DNA from: Paracoccaceae bacterium
Lineage (GTDB): Bacteria > Pseudomonadota > Alphaproteobacteria > Rhodobacterales > Rhodobacteraceae
DNA: 12,449 nt
NCBI GenBank assembly: GCA_007134405.1
Contig: SLKW01000382.1
Location: forward strand, 1 to 12,449
Direction of reading: 5' to 3'
The position numbers were made by a program, and so were the translations under genes. This document shows positions 1 to 5,316 of the stretch, one piece after another. The notes beneath the pieces were generated by a model. That model saw nothing but the letters and a program-made list of their open reading frames with translations, made no database searches and was not told where the DNA came from. Numbering within the stretch: the stretch's first letter is position 1; every line of letters begins with the position of its first letter.

Positions 1-212
1 ATCACGCGAGCTTCCCCCGATGCGGTCGTTTCGCCCGGATCGGGAAAGTCCAGCTGCGCAGGGCCCATTACTGCAGCGGCCGCGGCTGCTTCGCCCGGAT
101 AGAGCGCAATCGACCAGATCGATGCGAGCTCTAGTGCGTTGAGACGGCAGTCCCGCACCACGATCGGTAGACCAAGCCCCACGCAGGGTGCGGTGACAGA
201 CAGATCAGCCAC
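1..212 (-). CDS. soxG: sarcosine oxidase gamma subunit, N-terminal part (cut by window edge)
   Basis: Open frame running off the left edge of the window; about 70 N-terminal residues are visible. It begins VADLSVTAPCVGLGL and continues with a segment like the SoxG N-terminus (LNALELASIWSIALYPG, then MGPAQLDFPDPGE). SoxG is the small gamma subunit of heterotetrameric sarcosine oxidase and resembles part of the GcvT fold. I chose the GTG at 212-210 because a GGAGGG ribosome-binding site lies 7 bases upstream and the product then begins VADLS, as family members do. An in-frame ATG at 227-225 would add five residues but has no clear ribosome-binding site. The start overlaps the end of soxA by 8 bases, so translation is probably coupled. 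Identity rests on N-terminal resemblance plus its position as last gene of a soxBDAG operon. Confidence 0.85.
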   Translation of the reverse strand, partial: MADLSVTAPCVGLGLPIVVRDCRLNALELASIWSIALYPGEAAAAAAVMGPAQLDFPDPGETTASGEARV

Positions 213-3138
213 GCATCCGCCCTCCATCCGGATCGAAGAACACCGGATCGCAAACCCGGACCGGAACCTTTAGCCCGCGCAATCCGTCGTCGAGACGAAC
301 GGCCTCGCCATGCCTTGCGCGACCATTGCGCAGAAAGCCGAGGCCCAGCCAGCTGTTCAGCGTCGGCGAATATCCGACCGACGTGACGTAGCCCTGCCCG
401 TTGGTAGCCTGCGCGGCCACATCAATCGGATAGAGATGCGCCCCCGCCGTGAGCGGCGCCTGGCCGTCCAGCGGCATCAGGCCTACCAGCTGCTCGCGCT
501 CGGAGCCGGACAGGCCGGGTCGTTGGCTCGCTGCCTTGCCGATGCAGTCCTTCTTGGCCGAGACCATGCGGTCCATCCCGATATCGAAAGCCGTGACCCG
601 GCCATGGATCTCGGCATGCGTGATGAACCCCTTTTCGATCCTGAGGACGTTCAAAGCCTCGATCCCGTAGGCGCCGCCGCCCAGTGTCTCGGCAGCCTCC
701 ACCAGTCGCTCGAACAGCGCCGCTCCGTACCGCGCGGGGACCGCGATCTCGTAGCCCAACTCCCCCGAGAAGGAGATGCGGAACACGCGCCCCGCCACAC
801 CGGAAACCGTCGCGGCGCGACAGGCCATGAACGGGAGCTGCCGCAGGTCGACAGTGTCTTGCGCGGCCGTCTTGAGCAGCTTGCCCGCTTTCGGGCCGGC
901 GAGTGCGACCTGTGCCCATTGCTCGGTGACCGAGATCAGCCGAACCTTCCAATCCGCGCAAAAGGCCTGATGAACGAAGTCGAGGTGCCGCATCACCTGC
1001 CCGGCCGCCGCGGTCGTGGTGGTGACGATGAAGTGGTCGTCGCCCAGCCGCGCGCAGGTTCCGTCATCCATCACATGGCCGTCTTCGCGCAGCATCAGAC
1101 CGTAGCGCACCCGGCCAGGCTGCAACGTGGACATGGTGTTTGTATAGACAAAATCGAGAAACCGCGCCGCGTCGGGGCCTTGGACGTCGATCTTTCCCAG
1201 AGTCGATACATCGCAGACGCCCACATCCTGCCGCACCATCGTGACTTCCCGGTCGCAGGCCTCGCGCCAGGTCGTCTCGCCTTCACGCGGGAAATAGCTC
1301 GGCCGGAACCAGAGCCCGGCTTCGATCATCGGCGCGCCCATCCGACGGGACGCCGTGTCAGAGGTCGTGCGCCGTTCCGGCGCGAAGCCCTTGGCGCGGC
1401 CTCCCGCGCCGAGGGCGGCAATCGAGACTGGAACAAAGGGAGGGCGGAACGTCGTGGTGCCGGTTGCCGGGATGCCTTGCCCGGTTGTCTCGGCCAGAAC
1501 GGCCAGCGCCGCGACGTTCGAGGATTTCCCCTGATCGGGTGCCATCCCCTGCGTCGTGTACCGTTTCATGTGCTCGACCGAGGCAAAGCCTTCACGCGCG
1601 GCCAGGGCCACATCCTTGGTGATGACGTCATTGGCGAAGTCGAGCCAGGCCCGCCCCGGCGCGTCGACCGACCAAAGCGGCGCGATGGCATAGGCGCCAT
1701 CCCCTGCCACTGGCACGTCCAAGTCAGGCACCTTGAGATCCAGATCGACAAGCGCCGCCTTCGCCGCAGCCGCACCATCGGCCAGACAGGCAGCCGTCGA
1801 GAACCGCCCATTCGCCGCCCCCGCCACCGAAAGGCCCGGCACCATGCCCGGGCGCGGCACGAAGGCCGCGATCCCCTCGCTCCACTCCGGCCGTGCGCCC
1901 GTATGGCAAGCCAGGTGCAGGGTCGGGTTCCAGCCACCCGACAGCGCCAGCGTTTCGGCGGCGATTTCGCTGACGCCGCCCCGATGCCGAAAGCGCACGG
2001 TTCGCAGGCCCAGCCGGCCGCTCGTGCCGATGACCTCGCCACGATAGACGCGAAATTCCTCGACCGGCTCGATCGGTCGCGGATCGACATAGGCAAGGAC
2101 GCGAACGCCGTCGCCGGTCAGCGCGCGGGCCGCCAGCAGCGCGCTGTCGTTATTGCCAAAGACCACCACGCGCCCCGGATCGACGCCCCACCGGCGCACA
2201 TAGGACAGAAGTGCAGAGGCAAGCATGACACCGGGGCGGTCGTTGTCGGGGTGCGCGATGGGACGCTCCAGTGCGCCGGCGGCGAGGATCGCGCGCCGGG
2301 CCACGATCCGCCAGAAGCATTCGCGCGGCAGGTCGGCGGGCGCGGCCAGATGCAGGCCGACGCGCTCGAGCGCGCCGAAGGTGCCGTCGTCATAGGCACC
2401 GGTAACCGTGGTGCGCGGCATCAGGCGCACATTCGGCATCGCGCCCAGGGCCGAAAGAACCGAACGCGCCCATTCATCGCCCAACTGCCCGTCGATTTCG
2501 GGCGCATCGGTGAGAAGCCGGCCTCCCATTTCGCGATCCTCCTCGACGAGGATCACATCGGCACCGGTGCGGGCGGCGGTCAGTGCGGCCATCAGTCCGG
2601 CGGGGCCGGAGCCGATCACCAGCAGGTCGCAATGCGCCCAGGCCTTTTCGTAGCGCCCCTCGTCGTGCCGGCCCGAAAGACTGCCAAGGCCGGCGGCGCG
2701 GCGGATGAAGGGCTCGTAGACCTTTTCCCACCAGCTTTGCGGCCACATGAAGGTCTTGTAATAGAAGCCCGCCGACAGGAAGGCAGAAAACCGGTCGTTG
2801 GCCGCAAGCGCGTCGAAGGAAAGGCTTGGCCAGCGGTTCTGGCTGCGCGCGGCGAGGCCGGAGAAGACCTCCTGCATCGTGGCGCGGACGTTGGGGGTGT
2901 GCTGGTCGCCTTCCAGCACCTCGACCAGCGCGTTCGGCTCTTCCGATCCGGCGGTCATCACGCCGCGCGGGCGGTGATACTTGAAGCTTCGCCCCATCAG
3001 GCGCACGCCATTGGCCAGAAGCGCCGAGGCGAGCGTATCGCCTTGATATCCCTCGTAGTCGCGACCGTCGAAGGTGAAGCGGAGGGGGCGGCTGCGGTCG
3101 ATCCGGCCCTTGCCGGGGATGCGGTGGGACTGGGTCAT
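205..3138 (-). CDS. soxA: sarcosine oxidase alpha subunit (heterotetrameric type)
   Basis: 977 residues, normal for SoxA (about 965-1000). The complex demethylates sarcosine or a related N-methyl compound, giving 5,10-methylene-tetrahydrofolate, the demethylated amine and hydrogen peroxide in the cytoplasm. Order: an N-terminal Fer2_4-like domain (about 20-95, typical FKYHRPRG at 52-59) with no cysteine before C170, so it holds no iron-sulfur cluster; a NAD-binding Rossmann motif GSGPAGLMAA (176-185); a second dinucleotide domain with VVVFGNNDSALLAA (324-337); AAGALERP (286-293); and a GcvT-like folate-binding half from about 606 to the end (DVSTLGKIDVQGP 643-655; SGELGYEI 791-798; IEALNVLRIEKGF 826-838). 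The ATG overlaps the soxD stop as ATGA and follows GGAGGGCCG. The region around 838-868 (HAEIHGRVTAFDIGMDRM) matches the recalled 'SoxA family' subgroup, not the classical VGQ-type alpha, so the true substrate may differ from sarcosine. Confidence 0.95.
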   Translation of the reverse strand: MTQSHRIPGKGRIDRSRPLRFTFDGRDYEGYQGDTLASALLANGVRLMGRSFKYHRPRGVMTAGSEEPNALVEVLEGDQHTPNVRATMQEVFSGLAARSQNRWPSLSFDALAANDRFSAFLSAGFYYKTFMWPQSWWEKVYEPFIRRAAGLGSLSGRHDEGRYEKAWAHCDLLVIGSGPAGLMAALTAARTGADVILVEEDREMGGRLLTDAPEIDGQLGDEWARSVLSALGAMPNVRLMPRTTVTGAYDDGTFGALERVGLHLAAPADLPRECFWRIVARRAILAAGALERPIAHPDNDRPGVMLASALLSYVRRWGVDPGRVVVFGNNDSALLAARALTGDGVRVLAYVDPRPIEPVEEFRVYRGEVIGTSGRLGLRTVRFRHRGGVSEIAAETLALSGGWNPTLHLACHTGARPEWSEGIAAFVPRPGMVPGLSVAGAANGRFSTAACLADGAAAAKAALVDLDLKVPDLDVPVAGDGAYAIAPLWSVDAPGRAWLDFANDVITKDVALAAREGFASVEHMKRYTTQGMAPDQGKSSNVAALAVLAETTGQGIPATGTTTFRPPFVPVSIAALGAGGRAKGFAPERRTTSDTASRRMGAPMIEAGLWFRPSYFPREGETTWREACDREVTMVRQDVGVCDVSTLGKIDVQGPDAARFLDFVYTNTMSTLQPGRVRYGLMLREDGHVMDDGTCARLGDDHFIVTTTTAAAGQVMRHLDFVHQAFCADWKVRLISVTEQWAQVALAGPKAGKLLKTAAQDTVDLRQLPFMACRAATVSGVAGRVFRISFSGELGYEIAVPARYGAALFERLVEAAETLGGGAYGIEALNVLRIEKGFITHAEIHGRVTAFDIGMDRMVSAKKDCIGKAASQRPGLSGSEREQLVGLMPLDGQAPLTAGAHLYPIDVAAQATNGQGYVTSVGYSPTLNSWLGLGFLRNGRARHGEAVRLDDGLRGLKVPVRVCDPVFFDPDGGRMRG

Positions 3139-3395
3139 CGGCCCTCCGCGGCGACGGGTTCGCAGGCGTGGATCGCGTGGGTCACGGTGTCGCGCGTGAC
3201 CTTGATCCAGGTGCCGCAGGGGTCGTGGTACCAGAGGTCGCGGGTCTGGCCCGCCGGGTTGTCGCGGTTGTGCAGGTAGTCGTCCCAGGCCTGCGGCGGC
3301 GCGTCCGCTTCGGGGCGGTTCAGGTAGTCGTCGGAGCCGTAGTAGGTGAACTCGCGCCTATCTCGGGTGCCGCAGCAGGGGCAGGTGATGCGCAT
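3135..3395 (-). CDS. soxD: sarcosine oxidase delta subunit (zinc-binding)
   Basis: 86 residues, slightly shorter than most SoxD (about 90-100). SoxD is a small structural subunit that binds one zinc ion in the heterotetramer. Seen here: an N-terminal CPCCG knuckle (C5, C7, C8), the typical central stretch with YGSDDY and WDDYLHNRDNP, then WYHDPCGTW (H57, C60) followed by VTRDTVT. In characterised SoxD the zinc is held by two N-terminal cysteines plus a His and a Cys in the second motif; C5, C8, H57 and C60 are the likely counterparts. The His-to-Cys spacing is one residue shorter than in the usual H-x3-C motif. The start codon lies 6 bases after the soxB stop with TGAGGGACC as overlapping stop and ribosome-binding site; the stop overlaps the soxA ATG. 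Family assignment is secure from motifs and operon position. Confidence 0.94.
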   Translation of the reverse strand: MRITCPCCGTRDRREFTYYGSDDYLNRPEADAPPQAWDDYLHNRDNPAGQTRDLWYHDPCGTWIKVTRDTVTHAIHACEPVAAEGR

Positions 3396-3401
3396 GGTCC
3401 C

Positions 3402-4652
3402 TCAGTGCAAGTTGTGCTGGCTGCCGGTACCTTCCTCGTCGAGGAGGTGCCCGGTGGCGAAACGGTCGAGGCGGAAGCGGCGGGCGACCTGGTGCGGGGC
3501 GCCGGTGGCCATGAGGTGCGCGAGGCACCAGCCCGAGGCAGGAACGGCCTTGAACCCCCCGTAATTCCAGCCACAATTGATAAAGAGTCCGTCCACTGGG
3601 GCCTTGTCGATGATGGGCGAGCCGTCGGGCGACATGTCCATGATGCCGCCCCAGGAGCGCAGCACGCGGGCGCGGCCGATCATCGGCATCAGGGTCATGC
3701 CGGCTTCCATCACATGCTCGACCATCGGCAGGTTGCCGCGGGCGGCGTAGGAGGCGTAGAAGTCCAGATCGCCGCCGAAGACGAGCCCGCCCTTGTCGGA
3801 TTGGCTGATGTAGAAATGGCCCATGCCGAAGCTGACGACATGGTCGATGCAGGGCTTTAGTCCTTCGGTGACAAAGGCTTGCAGGATATGGCTCTCGATG
3901 GGCAGGCGCATTCCGGCCATTGCGGCGACCTGGCTGGAGCGTCCGGCGACGACGATGGCAACCTGTTTCGCACGGATCGGGCCGCGGGTGGTCTGCACGC
4001 CGATCATGCGACCCTGTTCGATGTCGATGCCGGTGACCTCGCAGTTCTCGATCAGGTCGACGCCCCGCTGATCCGCCGCGCGGGCGTAGCCCCAGGCCAC
4101 CGCATCGTGGCGGGCGGTGCCGCCGCGGGGGTGGTAAAGGCCGCCGTAGATGGGAAAGCGCGTTTGCTCGAAATCGAGGTAGGGCAAGAGTTTGCGCACC
4201 CCGTCTCGGTCCAGCAGCACGGCGTCGTCGCCTTGTGCGAGCATGGCGTTGCCGCGCCGGGCGAAGGCGTCGCGCTGGCCGTCGGAATGGAAGAGATTGA
4301 TCAGCCCGCGCTGCGAATGCATCACGTTGTAGTTGAGCTCGCGCTCCAGATTTTCCCACAATTTCAAGGAGTGGGAGTAGAATTCGGAGTTGCCGGGCAG
4401 GAAGTAGTTGGCGCGCACGATGGTCGTGTTGCGCCCCACATTGCCCAGGCCGAGCCCGCCCTTTTCCAGCACCGCGACATTGGTGATGCCGTGGTTTTTC
4501 GCAAGGTAATAGGCGGTCGAAAGGCCGTGGCCGCCGCCGCCGATGATGAGCACGTCATAGGCCGGTTTCGGGGCGGGCTTGCGCCAGGCGGGGCGCCAGC
4601 CGCGATTGCCCAGAAGGCCCTGGCTCAGGACCCGGAAGCCGGAATAGCGCAT
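3402..4652 (-). CDS. soxB: sarcosine oxidase beta subunit (FAD/FMN-containing)
   Basis: 416 residues when started at the ATG at 4652, the usual SoxB length; this start follows GAGGGGCGAGTCC and gives the family N-terminus MRYSGFRVLSQGLLGNRGW. The frame stays open upstream to 4724, but the extra 24 residues (MAARRPLRRPRAHG...) are low-complexity and unlike the family. SoxB is the catalytic subunit: it binds FAD for amine oxidation and carries covalent FMN at the interface with SoxA. The FAD-binding Rossmann motif is GGGGHG (38-43), followed by STAYYLAKNHG and the partner motif VAVLEKG (59-65). GGTARHDAVAWG (177-188) is the conserved flavinylation region; H182 is the probable FMN-linked histidine (inference from the family motif). 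RSWGGIMDMSPDGSPIID (332-349) and GWNYGGFKAVPASG (361-374) are typical C-terminal motifs. First gene of soxBDAG, so its promoter should lie in the spacer upstream. Confidence 0.95.
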   Translation of the reverse strand: MRYSGFRVLSQGLLGNRGWRPAWRKPAPKPAYDVLIIGGGGHGLSTAYYLAKNHGITNVAVLEKGGLGLGNVGRNTTIVRANYFLPGNSEFYSHSLKLWENLERELNYNVMHSQRGLINLFHSDGQRDAFARRGNAMLAQGDDAVLLDRDGVRKLLPYLDFEQTRFPIYGGLYHPRGGTARHDAVAWGYARAADQRGVDLIENCEVTGIDIEQGRMIGVQTTRGPIRAKQVAIVVAGRSSQVAAMAGMRLPIESHILQAFVTEGLKPCIDHVVSFGMGHFYISQSDKGGLVFGGDLDFYASYAARGNLPMVEHVMEAGMTLMPMIGRARVLRSWGGIMDMSPDGSPIIDKAPVDGLFINCGWNYGGFKAVPASGWCLAHLMATGAPHQVARRFRLDRFATGHLLDEEGTGSQHNLH

Positions 4653-4825
4653 GGACTCGCCCCTCGTTCGCAGCGCCATGAAACCGTGCGCGCGCGGCCG
4701 GCGCAAGGGGCGTCGTGCCGCCATCGCGGGTGGAGACGCCGGGTGGGCGCAATGATGAACGAAATCTTGACGAGGCCGCCGAAGGCGGATGTCGCAGCGA
4801 CAGGCGAAGGGGGTCGTCGGCCTTG

Positions 4826-4838
4826 TTTCCTTGGGAAA
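4826..4838. promoter_or_regulatory. short dyad next to the tandem repeats, operator candidate
   Basis: TTTCC and GGAAA are exact inverted repeats separated by ttg. The site lies about 175 bases upstream of the soxB start, 8 bases from the 11-bp tandem repeats. Such short dyads arise by chance fairly often; it is listed only because it sits in a regulatory spacer. Confidence 0.2.
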
Positions 4839-4845
4839 TTCGGGG

Positions 4846-4900
4846 GGGTGGCAAGCGGGTGGCAGGCGGGTGGCAAGTGGGTGGCAAGCGGGTGGCAGTT
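4846..4900 (+). repeat. five tandem copies of an 11-bp unit upstream of soxB
   Basis: Consecutive units starting at 4846, 4857, 4868, 4879 and 4890 read GGGTGGCAAGC, GGGTGGCAGGC, GGGTGGCAAGT, GGGTGGCAAGC and GGGTGGCAGTT. The core GGGTGGCA is identical in all five; only the last three bases vary. The array lies about 195-250 bases upstream of the soxB start codon. An 11-bp period is close to one DNA helical turn, so the copies face the same side of the helix, as in an array of protein-binding sites. It could equally be a slippage-prone minisatellite without function. Because 11 is not a multiple of 3, it is unlikely to encode a peptide repeat. Confidence 0.9.
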
Positions 4901-5004
4901 TGCGCTATTTCCGGCCGGTTCAGCGGAAATGGGGCTTTCGGGCGCAACGTTCGGTGGGGGGCGCGGCGCAACGGCCTGCGGCGGGGAACCGGCCCGAAAC
5001 GACC

Positions 5005-5037
5005 ATAAGGCCAGCTTCAGGGGTGGGATAAGACCAG
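5005..5037. promoter_or_regulatory. paired 10-bp boxes, possible regulator binding sites for soxB
   Basis: ATAAGGCCAG (5005-5014) and ATAAGACCAG (5028-5037) differ at one base and lie 23 bp apart, about two helical turns. On the minus strand they read CTGGCCTTAT and CTGGTCTTAT, somewhat like half of the TGGTCTTACCA-type operators of GntR-family (FCD) regulators. They sit between the large palindrome and the tandem repeats. No regulator gene is in the window, so a link to any regulator is guesswork. Confidence 0.25.
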
Positions 5038-5047
5038 TTTGGGCAGC

Positions 5048-5090
5048 GGCGGGAACAAAATAATACCAGGAATATTATTTTGTTCCCGCC
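5048..5090. repeat. perfect 18-bp inverted repeat with 7-base loop
   Basis: The left arm GGCGGGAACAAAATAATA (5048-5065) is followed by CCAGGAA (5066-5072) and the exact reverse complement of the arm (5073-5090). The outer six bases are GC-rich and the inner part AT-rich, unlike the GC-rich surroundings. It lies 227 bases past the stop of the ATPase gene and 395 bases before soxB. Without a T-run on either side it is not a classic intrinsic terminator. Other readings are a dispersed palindromic element, a transcript-end or RNase-blocking stem-loop, a large operator, or the core of a small RNA. Confidence 0.9.
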
Positions 5091-5175
5091 ACCACTCAGG
5101 CACCCTTGGCGTGCGCCTCGGACAGGGCGAGGCCCAAGCCATCGACCGGCACCCGCCTCAGCGGCAGGGCCCCCT

Positions 5176-5200
5176 CGCCGCGCCCGGCACGGGCGCGGCG
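5176..5200 (-). terminator. GC-rich hairpin downstream of the ABC ATPase gene (possible terminator)
   Basis: CGCCGCGCCC (5176-5185), loop GGCAC, and GGGCGCGGCG (5191-5200) make a perfect 10-bp stem about 117 bases past the stop codon of the ATPase gene. No T-run follows on the minus strand, so termination would be partial or need other factors; it may only stabilise the 3' end. Confidence 0.35.
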
Positions 5201-5223
5201 CCCGGCCCAACGCGAGGAGAGTT

Positions 5224-5240
5224 GTGCGCGGCACGCGCAC
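5224..5240 (-). terminator. second GC-rich hairpin after the ABC ATPase gene
   Basis: GTGCGCG (5224-5230), loop GCA, and CGCGCAC (5234-5240) form a perfect 7-bp stem, extended outward by a T-A pair, a mismatch and a G-C pair. It lies about 77 bases after the ATPase stop codon with no U-tract. It could be a weak terminator or a transcript-end stabiliser together with the hairpin at 5176-5200. Confidence 0.3.
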
Positions 5241-5316
5241 AGCTGGACGAGGGGCGGGAGCCTCGTGGAGTCACACGGGGGATCCGTGGCGGTGGCCGAG
5301 GTCACGCAGCCCGGCG

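Larger units (their letters stand above)
4653..5316. other. 664-base intergenic region between the ABC ATPase gene and soxB
   Basis: No convincing protein gene is seen on either strand; open frames here are GC-biased, have no good ribosome-binding site and resemble nothing I recognise. The region is rich in structure. Going leftward in the direction of transcription: two GC-rich hairpins (5224-5240 and 5176-5200), a perfect 18-bp palindrome (5048-5090), a pair of near-identical ATAAGRCCAG boxes (5028-5037 and 5005-5014), five 11-bp tandem repeats (4846-4900), a short dyad TTTCC-ttg-GGAAA (4826-4838), and a small CCGCC-gaa-GGCGG hairpin (4776-4788). It should hold the end of the importer transcript and the soxB promoter and operators, but I could not find a convincing -35/-10 pair. 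Confidence 0.7.

Noticed and set aside
310..3279. 989-codon open frame on the plus strand opposite soxA
   Set aside because: It is an antisense shadow of the GC-rich soxA gene: Arg/Gly/His-rich, low-complexity, no recognisable domain and no ribosome-binding site, while the minus frame is a clear SoxA.
4653..4724. Upstream extension of soxB adding 24 residues
   Set aside because: The added Arg/Ala-rich sequence is unlike SoxB N-termini; the ATG at 4652 has a better ribosome-binding site and gives the normal family length.
4846..4900. CRISPR array
   Set aside because: The units are 11 bp and directly adjacent with no spacers, and no cas genes are present.
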